Shown here: in pieces, positions 7,742 to 17,024 of the stretch
Layout: each line of letters opens with the position of its first letter
How positions within the stretch are numbered: the stretch's first letter is position 1
Origin: Paenibacillus sp. FSL R10-2734
Lineage (GTDB): Bacteria; Bacillota; Bacilli; Paenibacillales; Paenibacillaceae
Assembly (NCBI RefSeq): GCF_037963865.1
Contig: NZ_CP150170.1
Location: 3,038,001-3,102,000 of the forward strand
Direction: 5' to 3'
DNA length: 64,000 nt
Translations under genes and position numbers: made by a program
Notes under the pieces: generated by a model
Database searches by the model: none
What the model was told of the DNA's origin: nothing
Seen by the model: only the letters and a program-made list of their open reading frames with translations

Positions 7742-10700
7742 TTCTAATCACAGTATAAAAAATAGATATTTACGCATTATTGTTGTTGTGTTCTCTTTAA
7801 TCGTCATTATGGGAACTGTATTCTTTCTTTTCATAAACTATGAGCAAGATGAGTTAAGTAGAGACCGTGAAACTTTACAGTTTAAAGCAGACACGATTAG
7901 CGAAATGGCGAGCACTTTAAATGAGGTGTTTTTTCGAGCTAGGGGATTTACTTTGCTTAAGGACGCGAATGAATTAAAGCTCTTAAACACAGCCCTCGCT
8001 AACTTTGATCAGGTGCTGGATAAGTATTCTAATCTTAATTTAAGTTCCGAAGAAGCCTTGTTTAGGGATGGTTTAAAATCATTTTATGACCAATATAAAA
8101 ATAAAACTCTACCAGAAGCGATTCGGCTTGTCGAGGCTGATGATTACGAAGCTATGAGAGCTTTAGCTGGAGAAGGTAGTACTAAATCAGTGAATGATTT
8201 TCTTGCGTATACGAAAGAGTACAGATTGCGATCAGATACCGCATTAAACAATATGGCACTGGATTATATTAAACGGGCTAACGAATTTACTTTTATCTCC
8301 TTTTTTTTCAGCACAATAATTCTGCTCTTCTTCACTTTTATGATTTGGCGGATTCTTAGGAACTTGATTAATCCCATTCTGAAGCTGGAAGGTGCAACTC
8401 ATTCATTGGCTGCCGGTGAGGAAATTCTTCTGGGTAATCTTAAGAGTCAGGATGAAATCGGTCGACTTTATACTGCATTTCTAAATATGGCGAGAAGTAT
8501 TCAGGACAAAGAAGAAGAATTGATGATGCAGAATGAAGAGCTACATGCGCAGCAGGACGAACTTCAGGATCAGCAGTACAGACTGCAACGCTCGCTTAGT
8601 GAAATAGAGAGTATGATGAAAGCACTAGATCAGTCGTCTGCGGTTGGGATTCTTACAGATAAAGGAGTCTTTACCCACACGAATGATAATTTAAGCAGAT
8701 ATACCGGCTATAAAAAGTCTGAAATTATTGGTTTTACCTACAAATTATTCGAACTCTATAATATATCTAGAGAACAAATGCAGAAGATCTTCAACAAATT
8801 AAATACGGGTGGGGTATGGAGCAATGAGCTTCAGATTCTGACGAAAGACGGATCGCCAATCTGGATGCATCTGACTATCGTACCATACCTGAACAATGAT
8901 GGAGTGATTTATCAGTATATTCTCATTGCGTATAATATCACATCCATGAAAAGTGTACAGCTGGAGCTGGCGGAAACGCTGAAGAATACGGAACAGACTA
9001 CAAAGATGCTTGAGCTTTATAATCAGCTGAATCATGACATTACCTATACCTTAGATAAACATGAATTTGCAGATAAGTTTATTCAATTTATACATCGCAT
9101 GTATTCCTTTGATTCGAGTTTCTTCCTGCTAGTGAAAGATAAGATTGCGGCTGTAAAAGGAATTCCTCAGGAAAATGTACAGCGGTATATCGATAATGAG
9201 AACAATGAAATGTTATATCGTTTGAAGTCAGAAAAGTCATATGTGGTTAAGCGTTTAGCCACGCAATCGGAACAGGGAATTTCTGCGAATGAGGTCTACT
9301 GTTACGATTTCTATACTACTGTTGTAAATGCTGAAGATGAGATTTTAGCTGTATTCTGCGGAAGCCGGATTGGGCATTCTTTCAGTAATGAAGAGATTAA
9401 TGAGGTTCAAGGGATGATGAACCGCGTAGCTCTGGTGATTGAACGATTAGTCATGTATGAAGAGATTGAACATGGGCGAAAGCTGAACCGCGATATCGTG
9501 AATAATGTAAACGAAGGGATTCAGTTCGTAAATACTGAAGGCATGATGCTGCAGATGAATAAAGCGCTGTGTAATATTGTTAACTATGACTGGACTGAAG
9601 GTACAGTGATTCCTAGAAAAGAATGGATGGATTATTTCATCGAACGCTCGAACGAGAACGATGAACTTCGGTTGTTTTTTGAGCAAGCAATCGCTGAGAA
9701 TGCTCTGGAATCCAGCAGTATGCAATATTCCATTGGCGCAGAATCAAAGAAGCATATCGATGTTTATGCGATTCCTGTTTTCCGTCGTGAGCTCCGAATA
9801 GGTACATTGTTCGTCTACAGAGATATCACTAGGGAGTACGAACTGGATCTTATGAAATCTGATCTTGTCAGTACGGTAAGTCATGAGCTGAGAACGCCAT
9901 TGTCGAGTGTACTAGGATTCACGGAATTATTATTGACCAAAACCATGAAGCCTGAGAAGCAGCTGAAGTATCTGGAGACGATTCATAAGGAAGCGAAGCG
10001 ATTGACTGAGCTCATTAATGATTTTCTAGATCTGCAGAGAATGGAATCAGGTAAGCAGCAGTATATCACGGAGCATGTGAATCTCAGTGAAATTGTGCTT
10101 GGGGTGATCGATCAATATAAACTTAGCAGCATACATCATGTGCTGTTGGTGGATGAAGCTCTTAATGCAGAAGTGGATGTGGACAAGGATAAGATTGTCC
10201 AAGTTCTAACGAATCTGTTAAGTAATGCGATTAAGTTCTCGCCTGTTACTAGTGAAATAAAGGTACTGCTGCATAATGAGCCAGGTCAAGTAATTGTGCG
10301 CATTCAGGATAATGGTCTTGGCATTCCTAAGGATCAAATAGGACAGCTATTCCAAAAATTCAGAAGGGTCGATAACAGTGCCTCCAAAAGAATTGGTGGA
10401 ACAGGTCTCGGTCTTGCCATTTGTAAAGAAATTATAGAGAAACAAAAGGGGACCATCGGTATTAATTCGGTAGAGGGAGAAGGGACGACCGTTTGGTTTA
10501 ACCTCCCAATCCTCCATTCGGAAACAAGCAGACAGCAAGATGAGCTAAACAAGTGGAATGCAGATAAAGAGCTCAAGCCTAATGTAATGATCGTTGAAGA
10601 TGATTATAGTCTTTCGTTACTTTTATCAGAAGAGCTTAAAGGGAAGGGCTTCCGTGTTACCCATCACTATCATCCGGGGCAAGCCTTTGATCAAGCCTTA

Positions 10701-10985
10701 AAAACAACATTTGTTGCGATAGTGGTTGATTTGATGCTTGGGGATGAACTGGACGGTTGGGATTTGATCCGAATGCTGAAAAATGATTCGAGAACAGAGA
10801 ATATTCCGATAGTTATTTCTTCTGCTCTAGATCAATCGGATAAGAACCAACTGAATGATGTGATTCAGAAGTATTTAACGAAACCTTATCCGCCTGGCGA
10901 GCTATCGAATACGCTTGAAGAGATTGTGAAGATAAAGATGGGGGTAGGCGAGGTATTATTTCCCCAAAGTAAGAAGGATTTATAG
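7725..10985 (+). CDS. Membrane hybrid sensor histidine kinase (HAMP-PAS-GAF-PAS-HisKA-HATPase-REC)
   Basis: 1086 residues. A membrane helix at about 16-38, an extracellular helical sensor of about 150 residues resembling CHASE3/four-helix bundles, and a second helix at about 190-212 are followed by HAMP. A coiled coil runs from about 262 to 300 (NEELHAQQDELQDQQ). After it come a PAS, a GAF-like and another PAS-like region, then HisKA with phosphoacceptor His720 (SHELRTPLSS). The ATPase has boxes LLSNAIKFSP, IQDNGLGIP and GGTGLGLAICKE, and a C-terminal receiver follows (MIVEDDYS, VVDLMLGD, LTKPYPP). The start is GTG, 7 nt after GGAGGGG and inside the preceding gene. It is the presumed sensor and phosphate donor for this cassette. 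The signal is unknown. Confidence 0.9.
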   Translation: MVKKSSSNHSIKNRYLRIIVVVFSLIVIMGTVFFLFINYEQDELSRDRETLQFKADTISEMASTLNEVFFRARGFTLLKDANELKLLNTALANFDQVLDKYSNLNLSSEEALFRDGLKSFYDQYKNKTLPEAIRLVEADDYEAMRALAGEGSTKSVNDFLAYTKEYRLRSDTALNNMALDYIKRANEFTFISFFFSTIILLFFTFMIWRILRNLINPILKLEGATHSLAAGEEILLGNLKSQDEIGRLYTAFLNMARSIQDKEEELMMQNEELHAQQDELQDQQYRLQRSLSEIESMMKALDQSSAVGILTDKGVFTHTNDNLSRYTGYKKSEIIGFTYKLFELYNISREQMQKIFNKLNTGGVWSNELQILTKDGSPIWMHLTIVPYLNNDGVIYQYILIAYNITSMKSVQLELAETLKNTEQTTKMLELYNQLNHDITYTLDKHEFADKFIQFIHRMYSFDSSFFLLVKDKIAAVKGIPQENVQRYIDNENNEMLYRLKSEKSYVVKRLATQSEQGISANEVYCYDFYTTVVNAEDEILAVFCGSRIGHSFSNEEINEVQGMMNRVALVIERLVMYEEIEHGRKLNRDIVNNVNEGIQFVNTEGMMLQMNKALCNIVNYDWTEGTVIPRKEWMDYFIERSNENDELRLFFEQAIAENALESSSMQYSIGAESKKHIDVYAIPVFRRELRIGTLFVYRDITREYELDLMKSDLVSTVSHELRTPLSSVLGFTELLLTKTMKPEKQLKYLETIHKEAKRLTELINDFLDLQRMESGKQQYITEHVNLSEIVLGVIDQYKLSSIHHVLLVDEALNAEVDVDKDKIVQVLTNLLSNAIKFSPVTSEIKVLLHNEPGQVIVRIQDNGLGIPKDQIGQLFQKFRRVDNSASKRIGGTGLGLAICKEIIEKQKGTIGINSVEGEGTTVWFNLPILHSETSRQQDELNKWNADKELKPNVMIVEDDYSLSLLLSEELKGKGFRVTHHYHPGQAFDQALKTTFVAIVVDLMLGDELDGWDLIRMLKNDSRTENIPIVISSALDQSDKNQLNDVIQKYLTKPYPPGELSNTLEEIVKIKMGVGEVLFPQSKKDL

Positions 10986-11032
10986 TTTTTATTTATCACA
11001 ATATTTTATAAATAGTATTACTTTTTATAATG

Positions 11033-11077
11033 AAACCGATCAAATCAGGGTAAATCATACTGTTTTGATCGGTTTTT
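11033..11077 (+). terminator. Terminator of the HPt/GGDEF-kinase operon
   Basis: A 12-bp stem (11033-11044 with 11064-11075) is followed by TTTTT. It lies 47 nt after the hybrid kinase stop and before the sulfite reductase unit. The 170 nt that follow up to cysJ hold a weak TTTACA (11142-11147) promoter-like element but no operator or riboswitch I could recognise. Confidence 0.88.
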
Positions 11078-11249
11078 ACGTACTTTATTGATACTTTTTC
11101 AATAATTTACAGTTTTTAGGTGAAATAGACTTCATTGATCGTTTACAATTATTGTGATAGCCTGATTTTATGAGGTTCTAAAAAAGGCTCAGATAGATTC
11201 AAATGAGGTACGGATCATAACCAGATTTCATGTTTAGGAGAGGTGGATA

Positions 11250-13103
11250 TTGTTGCAACTACAGGTAACGAACAGTCCTTTTAACGAGAACCAAGTCGAG
11301 CTTCTCAATCGTCTTCTACCAACTTTAACGGAGACCCAGCAAATATGGCTCAGCGGATATTTGTCCGCGATTGGCCGAACAGCTGTAGCAGTGCCAGCGG
11401 GTGCTGAACTTCAAGTGCAATCGAACACAGAGGTTGGAGCCGCTACTGCGAGTCAACCAGCAGCATCACGGGAAGTGACCATATTATTTGGTTCGCAAAC
11501 TGGGAATTGTCAGCGACTGGCAGGTAGCTTATCCCGCAAGCTGGAAGAGCAAGGCTTTCAGGTCACACTCTCCGCGATGAACAGCTTCAAACCTACTGCG
11601 CTTAAAAAGGTTGAGAATCTGCTTCTACTGGTGAGTACTCACGGAGAAGGTGAGCCGCCAGATAATGCACGGATTTTTCATGAATTTCTTTATAGTAAAA
11701 GAGCTCCTCAACTAGAGAACCTGCGGTTTTCTGTTCTGGCTCTGGGAGATACCTCCTATGAATTTTTCTGTCAAACCGGTAAGGATTTTGATCAGCGCTT
11801 AGCGGAACTTGGCGGTCAACGTTTAAGTCCACGCGTAGATTGTGATCTCGATTATGACGATTCAGTTGCCGAATGGTTTAAAGGTGTGATTGGTGCATTA
11901 AATGCAAATTTAAATGCTCCAGCCATTGCTGCAAAAGCGGTTCAAGCCGCAGAAGACGCAGAGTCGAAAGAGCCTTTATATACCCGGAATAATCCATTTA
12001 AGGCAGAGGTGCTGGAGAATCTGAATTTGAACGGGCGCGGTTCGGATCGTGAGACTCGTCATTTGGAGCTATCACTAGAAGGCTCTAACATTCAATTTGA
12101 GCCAGGGGATGCGCTGGGTGTTTATCCAGAGAATCATCCTGAATTGATAGATGCAATTATTCATACTATGGGCTGGAGTCCAAATGAAATTGTCCCGTTT
12201 AATAAAAAAGGGGAAGAAGGCTCCTTAAGTGAAGCACTTCTCCACCATTATGAAATCACTGTATTGACCAAACCGCTACTTGAGCAAGCGGCGAAGTTAT
12301 CTTCTTCAAATAAACTAAGTGATTTATTGACGCCAGAGCGTGCGCAAGAGCTAAAGGAATATATTCAAGGCCGAGATCTCCTCGATTTGGTTCAGGACTT
12401 CTCACCGTGGGAAGGTACAGCCAGTAGCTTTGTGACTATTTTGCGGAAGCTTCCTGCACGACTCTATTCAATTGCTAGCAGTTATAAGGCTAACCCGGAT
12501 GAGGTTCATCTAACGGTCAGAGCAGTAAAGTATGAGGCTCACGGCCGGGAACGCTACGGTGTCTGCTCGGTACATTGCGCTGAAAGAGTACAGCCTGGAG
12601 ATACATTGCCTATTTATATTCAGCATAATCCTAACTTCAAGCTGCCGGCTAATCCGGATGCACCGATCATTATGATCGGACCGGGCACAGGCGTTGCACC
12701 TTTCCGCTCCTTCCTAGAGGAACGTGGAGAGCTGGGAGCGGAAGGGAAATCATGGCTGTTCTATGGGGATCGGCATTTCGTAACTGATTTCCTGTATCAG
12801 ACTGACTGGCAGAGAATGCTAAAGGATGGCGTTCTAAGCAAGCTGGATGTAGCCTTCTCACGTGATACCGAAGAGAAAGTATATGTACAGCATCGCATCC
12901 TGCAAAAGAGCCGTGAGGTTTATGAATGGCTGCAAGACGGTGCTCATATCTATGTTTGCGGCGACGAGAAGTATATGGCACATGATGTTCATACTGCTTT
13001 GCTTACTGTGATTCAGAATGAGGGTGGACTAAGCCCTGAAGCAGCATCGGCTTATCTGGACGAAATGCAACAGGCGCAGAGCTACCAGCGTGATGTCTAT
13101 TAA
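11250..13103 (+). CDS. cysJ: Assimilatory sulfite reductase [NADPH] flavoprotein (alpha) subunit
   Basis: 617 residues. The diflavin subunit passes electrons from NADPH through FAD and FMN to the CysI haemoprotein for the six-electron reduction of sulfite to sulfide in cysteine synthesis. Domains: an N-terminal extension of about 75 residues, an FMN-binding flavodoxin domain (LFGSQTGNCQRLA, VSTHGEGEPP), a linker and FAD-binding domain (ARLYSIASS, RYGVCSVHC), and an NADPH domain (GPGTGVAPFRSFLEERG, VYVCGDEKYMAHDV). The start is TTG; there are two adjacent TTG codons, and GGAGAGGTGG precedes both. cysI follows after 46 nt with its own ribosome binding site. The length and end (YQRDVY) fit the family. 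Confidence 0.96.
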   Translation: MLQLQVTNSPFNENQVELLNRLLPTLTETQQIWLSGYLSAIGRTAVAVPAGAELQVQSNTEVGAATASQPAASREVTILFGSQTGNCQRLAGSLSRKLEEQGFQVTLSAMNSFKPTALKKVENLLLLVSTHGEGEPPDNARIFHEFLYSKRAPQLENLRFSVLALGDTSYEFFCQTGKDFDQRLAELGGQRLSPRVDCDLDYDDSVAEWFKGVIGALNANLNAPAIAAKAVQAAEDAESKEPLYTRNNPFKAEVLENLNLNGRGSDRETRHLELSLEGSNIQFEPGDALGVYPENHPELIDAIIHTMGWSPNEIVPFNKKGEEGSLSEALLHHYEITVLTKPLLEQAAKLSSSNKLSDLLTPERAQELKEYIQGRDLLDLVQDFSPWEGTASSFVTILRKLPARLYSIASSYKANPDEVHLTVRAVKYEAHGRERYGVCSVHCAERVQPGDTLPIYIQHNPNFKLPANPDAPIIMIGPGTGVAPFRSFLEERGELGAEGKSWLFYGDRHFVTDFLYQTDWQRMLKDGVLSKLDVAFSRDTEEKVYVQHRILQKSREVYEWLQDGAHIYVCGDEKYMAHDVHTALLTVIQNEGGLSPEAASAYLDEMQQAQSYQRDVY

Positions 13104-13149
13104 TGGATAGATGGAAGTTATCGAATGACTTCGGGGGGAGATAACAACA

Positions 13150-14874
13150 ATGGCAAACAATGAAAAGGTTAAGCCGATCGGCGGGCCTCCAAGCGATGTT
13201 GAGCATATTAAGCAGGAAAGTAACTATCTGCGGGGGGCGCTAGTTGAGACACTAAGCAATCCGATAACTGGAGGCTTGCCAGAAGACGATAATCGGTTGC
13301 TCAAATTTCACGGAAGCTATATGCAGGATGACCGGGATTTACGCAACGAGCGTGAACGTCAAAAGCTGGAGCCTGCATTCCAGTTCATGCTTCGTGTAGT
13401 TGCCCCTGGTGGTGTGGCTACACCGGAGCAGTGGCTGGTGATGGATGACTTGGCTCATAAATATGGTAATGGAACCTTGCGTATAACCACTAGACAAGCG
13501 TTTCAAATGCACGGAGTTCTCAAATGGAACCTAAAGAAGACCATTCGAAGCATTAATGATACGTTAATGACGACCCTTGCAGCTTGTGGGGATGTCAACC
13601 GTAACGTAATGAGCAATCCGAACCCTTATCAATCAGAGGTTCACGCAGAAGTCTATGAATGGGCGCGTAAAGTCAGTGATCACTTATCGCCACGTACTCC
13701 CGCATACCATGAAATTTGGCTAGACGGTGAAAAGGTAGTGGATAGTTTAACAGATCGGGCAGAAGTTGAGCCGATTTATGGTCCTGTATATTTACCACGT
13801 AAATTCAAGATTGGTCTTGCGGTGCCTCCTTCAAATGATATAGATGTATTCTCGCAGGATCTGGGCTTAATCGCTATTCTTGAAAACGATAAGCTGGTAG
13901 GGTTCAACGTTTCAGTAGGCGGCGGTATGGGCATGACTCATGGCGATACCAGCACGTATCCTCAGCTTGGCCGTATCATTGGTTTTTGCCGTCCTGATCA
14001 ATTGATCGATGTAGCAGAGAAGACGGTAACGATCCAACGGGACTATGGTAATCGCTCTGTCCGCAAAAATGCACGGTTCAAGTATACGATCGACCGCCAT
14101 GGTCTAGAATGGTTCGTCGATGAGCTGCATGAAAGACTCGGATGGCAGCTTGAGGCGGCAAGGGAGTACCATTTCGATCACAATGGAGACCGCTACGGCT
14201 GGGTGAAGGGTACCAATGGGAAATGGAATTTGACGCTTTATATCCAAAGCGGACGGATTCATGATCAGGAAGGGTACACGTTAATGACCGGATTGCGGGA
14301 AATTGCCAAGATTCATACTGGAGATTTCCGGCTTACACCGAATCAGAATCTCACGATTGCCAACGTAACCTCTGCCAAAAAACGAAAAGTGGCTGAACTG
14401 GCGAAGCAGCATGGACTTACGGACGGAGCACATCTTTCTGCACTAAGACGTAGCTCGATGTCCTGTGTGGCGTTACCAACCTGCGGACTTGCAATGGCTG
14501 AAGCAGAGCGTTATTTGCCTTCGTTGATTGATAAGCTAGAGCTTGTCATAGATGAAGCTGGCCTACGTGATAAGGAAATTGTGATCCGGATGACCGGTTG
14601 CCCGAATGGATGTGCAAGACCGGCACTGGGCGAAATCTCGTTTATTGGTAAAGGTCCAGGTAGATATAATATGTACTTGGGAGCAGGTTTTACGGGAGAT
14701 CGCTTGAACAAAATGTATAAAGAAAATATAGATGAAAAAGAAATCTTAGAGACGCTCGAGCCAATCCTTCACCGTTATGCAAAAGAACGTGAGCATGGCG
14801 AGCATTTTGGAGATTTCGTGATTCGTGCAGGTTATGTCAAAGCGGTTACTTCAGGTCTTAATTTTCATGATTAA
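13150..14874 (+). CDS. cysI: Assimilatory sulfite reductase haemoprotein (beta) subunit
   Basis: 574 residues. It binds sirohaem and a [4Fe-4S] cluster and reduces sulfite to sulfide using electrons from CysJ. The four cluster cysteines are visible in SSMSCVALPTCGLAM (C-x5-C) and MTGCPNGCARPA (C-x3-C). Other conserved pieces are LLKFHGSYMQDDRD near the N-terminus, LRITTRQAFQMHG, and RLTPNQNLTIA in the second ferredoxin-like repeat. The start is ATG with GGGGGGAG 9 nt upstream. It is the second and last gene of the cysJI operon and is followed by a hairpin terminator. Full length; no missing key residues. Confidence 0.96.
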   Translation: MANNEKVKPIGGPPSDVEHIKQESNYLRGALVETLSNPITGGLPEDDNRLLKFHGSYMQDDRDLRNERERQKLEPAFQFMLRVVAPGGVATPEQWLVMDDLAHKYGNGTLRITTRQAFQMHGVLKWNLKKTIRSINDTLMTTLAACGDVNRNVMSNPNPYQSEVHAEVYEWARKVSDHLSPRTPAYHEIWLDGEKVVDSLTDRAEVEPIYGPVYLPRKFKIGLAVPPSNDIDVFSQDLGLIAILENDKLVGFNVSVGGGMGMTHGDTSTYPQLGRIIGFCRPDQLIDVAEKTVTIQRDYGNRSVRKNARFKYTIDRHGLEWFVDELHERLGWQLEAAREYHFDHNGDRYGWVKGTNGKWNLTLYIQSGRIHDQEGYTLMTGLREIAKIHTGDFRLTPNQNLTIANVTSAKKRKVAELAKQHGLTDGAHLSALRRSSMSCVALPTCGLAMAEAERYLPSLIDKLELVIDEAGLRDKEIVIRMTGCPNGCARPALGEISFIGKGPGRYNMYLGAGFTGDRLNKMYKENIDEKEILETLEPILHRYAKEREHGEHFGDFVIRAGYVKAVTSGLNFHD

Positions 14875-14888
14875 TCCAATATAGCTGG

Positions 14889-14934
14889 AAGGGGGTGTCC
14901 CGGAGCCTGATTATGGCTGCTGGGGCACCTCTTT
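14889..14934 (+). terminator. Terminator after cysI
   Basis: The hairpin arms are GGTGTCCCGGAGCC (14894-14907) and GGCTGCTGGGGCACC (14915-14929), with CTCTTT after. Its GTGTCCC and CTGCTGGGGCAC parts recur in the terminator after the fucosidase gene at 54026-54067, and a related repeat element follows both. Confidence 0.75.
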
Positions 14935-14990
14935 GCTAGTTGTGAGCGGTCAGTGAGATTTATTGAGGTCATTGGGGGTTGGCATGGTCG

Positions 14991-15020
14991 GTGTGGTGCA
15001 GTGAGGTGCAATGAGGTGCA
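14991..15020. repeat. 10-bp tandem repeat, three copies
   Basis: Three successive decamers, GTGTGGTGCA, GTGAGGTGCA and ATGAGGTGCA, differ by one or two bases. Flanking sequence (CATTGCACCT-like elements) is also G/T-rich. The repeat is non-coding, and its copy number could vary between strains. Confidence 0.7.
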
Positions 15021-15160
15021 GTGCGTTGTGCATTGGCGAATCAGTCACTGTGTACTCGAAGTTGTTTACGTGCATCGGATTGCGGATTAGTTCAGAAGAC
15101 GAGATAATATCGGACTCAGGTGATCTTATATACTGAAATCTCTCCAAATTGGAAGGCGTT

Positions 15161-15291
15161 CGGACCACAGAGCACTTATTGGTCTGAAAAGAGGCGGAAA
15201 TATGCCTTTGTAAGAGGAATAACGTCTCTCAGGTCCGAAAGTGGCCTAAAAAGGTATAAAACGCTCCAATAGCGTCATCTGAGTCCGAAAG
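15161..15291. repeat. Composite dispersed repeat, copy 1
   Basis: Three related segments: CGGACCACAGAGCACTTATT (15161-15180, then GGTCTGAAAA), AATAACGTCTCTCAGGTCCG (15218-15237) and AATAGCGTCATCTGAGTCCG (15268-15287). The same segments recur in the same order and orientation at 54135-54260. It is intergenic and lies downstream of an operon end. Confidence 0.7.
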
Positions 15292-15611
15292 CAACAACGG
15301 AGTGGAAAAATTCCGGTAATAGACTGAGAAAGCAAGCCAAAAGCAGATTACGTAGACCAATGAAAAATGGATAAAACGAGTGGGAATGGAAGCAGCGCCC
15401 GCGTTAATAGTCAGCTCGACATAAGTAGCGAGCGTAGTTCACTTATCCTCAGAAAGAGGGAATATTATTAGTTTTAGAAAGGAAATTATATTTTTTTTGC
15501 CTAATGATTTGGATTTCTTGTGTTTTTCTTTCATAATATAAAGGGGAAACTAAATACAAACGAAGAGCCATTGCCCGTGAGTGATGCGTTCTGTACAGAA
15601 GAGGCGATATT

Positions 15612-16358
15612 ATGATTATCATGAAAACGATGGAAGAGATCGAAAAAATGCGTGCGGCGGGGAAAATCCTCGCGGAATGTCATCGTCAAATTGCGCAAAT
15701 TTTGAAGCCCGGGATTACTACTTGGGAGATCGATGAATTTGCAGAAAAATTTATACTCTCTCAAGGGGCGACTCCTGAGCAAAAGGGATACCATGGGTAT
15801 CCATACGCAACCTGTGCATCTGTAAATGATGTGATATGCCACGGATTTCCGAAGAAAGAACCGCTGAAAGATGGAGACATAGTAACTATAGATATGGTAG
15901 TAAATTTAAATGGCTGGTTGGCAGACTCCGCTTGGTCTTACGGTATTGGCAATATTAGTGAACAAGCGAGTAAATTGCTCGACACGACTAAGGAATCCTT
16001 GTTCCGTGGCATTGAGCAGGCTGTTGCAGGCAACCGGATCGGGGACGTCGCTCATGCCATACAGGTGTATGCGGAGTCTAACGGATTTTCTGTTGTTCGT
16101 GATTTTATTGGTCACGGAATTGGTTCGGAAATGCATGAAGCTCCTGAGGTGCCTCATTATGGTCCAGCAGGAAAAGGACCTCGTCTTAAAGAGGGAATGG
16201 TATTTACGATTGAGCCGATGCTGAATACAGGCAGCTACAGAACAAAGGTTGATGCGGATGGTTGGACGGCTCGTACGATCGACGGCGGTCTGTCAGCACA
16301 ATATGAGCATACTTTAGCTATAACCCCACAAGGGACCATTATCCTGACTGAACTTTAA
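15612..16358 (+). CDS. map: Type I methionine aminopeptidase
   Basis: 248 residues. A cytoplasmic metallopeptidase that removes initiator methionine from nascent proteins. It has the pita-bread fold with metal ligands Asp94 and Asp105 (TIDMVVNLNGWLADSAWS), His in FIGHGIGSEMHE, Glu in VFTIEPML and Glu in SAQYEHTLAI. The start is ATG 7 nt after AGAGG; a second in-frame ATG lies three codons later. It stands alone rather than in the ribosomal-protein operon, like the second (YflG-type) enzyme of Bacillus, so it is probably a paralogue or a conditionally used copy. It ends at a strong terminator shared with the converging CBS gene. Confidence 0.95.
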   Translation: MIIMKTMEEIEKMRAAGKILAECHRQIAQILKPGITTWEIDEFAEKFILSQGATPEQKGYHGYPYATCASVNDVICHGFPKKEPLKDGDIVTIDMVVNLNGWLADSAWSYGIGNISEQASKLLDTTKESLFRGIEQAVAGNRIGDVAHAIQVYAESNGFSVVRDFIGHGIGSEMHEAPEVPHYGPAGKGPRLKEGMVFTIEPMLNTGSYRTKVDADGWTARTIDGGLSAQYEHTLAITPQGTIILTEL

Positions 16359-16369
16359 TTTTGAATTTT

Positions 16370-16424
16370 AAAAAAAGACCTGATTAGCAGCATCTTCACT
16401 TGATGTTGCTGATCAGGTCTTTTT
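16370..16424. terminator. Bidirectional terminator
   Basis: A long stem of more than 20 bp (about 16370-16394 with 16402-16424, only G:U or single mismatches) has A-run and T-run flanks. It separates the converging map and CBS-domain genes. Confidence 0.9.
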
Positions 16425-16436
16425 GCTGTAGCGCAA

Positions 16437-16841
16437 TTAATCAGTAATGTTGCGAGTATAATATTCAATGATATCTTTTCTGCGAATAATTCCAATAAAT
16501 ATGCCCTCATTATCAATCACAGGAACGAAATTTTGATCTGCAGCAAGCGTCAGCATATCCTCCATTTCGGCATTTATGAGAACGCTTTCGTTATGAACAT
16601 GCTTCTGGATATCACTTACTAGAACTTCCCCTATATTGTCAAAGGTTAAACCTGCTGTGTTCTTCAGCTTCCACAATAGATCACCTTCCGAAAGTGTTCC
16701 TACATATTTTCCTTCATTATCAATAATAGGGATAGCCGTATAGTGGTGCTGCTCTAATTGTTCTAAGGCTTCCAGCATGGATAGTGAATTTGTGATATAG
16801 GCAACTTGATCTTTAGGCAACAAAAAAGAGGATATTTCCAT
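16437..16841 (-). CDS. Tandem CBS domain protein
   Basis: 134 residues made of two CBS motifs and little else: the first around HHYTAIPIIDNEGKYVGTLS and the second around QNFVPVIDNEGIFIGIIR. CBS pairs bind adenosine-containing ligands (AMP, ATP, SAM, c-di-AMP) and usually act as regulatory modules. The size and form resemble the stand-alone CBS proteins of Bacillus (YkuL/DarB type), but I cannot assign the ligand. The chosen ATG has AAAGGAG 9 nt upstream; an ATG two codons earlier is only 3 nt from it. The gene is single, with a terminator just after its stop. Confidence 0.85.
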   Translation of the reverse strand: MEISSFLLPKDQVAYITNSLSMLEALEQLEQHHYTAIPIIDNEGKYVGTLSEGDLLWKLKNTAGLTFDNIGEVLVSDIQKHVHNESVLINAEMEDMLTLAADQNFVPVIDNEGIFIGIIRRKDIIEYYTRNITD

Positions 16842-17024
16842 CGGCATGAACTCCTTTGTATTGAAATTTTTTGGTTAGGCTACTTTTATTTAAACATACT
16901 TTTTGAAAAGATATGCAACTAAAATTTAAATGACTTAAATTATAGGAAGTAAGACCTATTCAGTGATAGTCGCATTTTGTCGATTAAAGATATGGTATAT
17001 TATCCTAGAGTGGAGTTGTTTTAG

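Larger units (their letters stand above)
14935..15611. other. Intergenic region without a supported gene
   Basis: About 680 nt between the cysI terminator and the methionine aminopeptidase gene. It holds a short tandem repeat (14991-15020) and a composite dispersed repeat (15161-15291). After 15300 I see only A/T-rich sequence, presumably with the aminopeptidase promoter. The open frame on the minus strand at 14950-15168 lacks a ribosome binding site and family resemblance. Confidence 0.6.

Noticed and set aside
11080..11249. Riboswitch or CymR-type site before cysJ
   Set aside because: I saw no conserved stem pattern or known operator; only a weak TTTACA element is present.
14950..15168. 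72-codon open frame on the minus strand
   Set aside because: It lies over a tandem repeat and non-coding repeat element, without a ribosome binding site or recognisable protein pattern.
16850..17024. Sigma-D (flagellar) promoter before the chemoreceptor
   Set aside because: A TAAA element is present but the following sequence matches GCCGATAT at too few positions.
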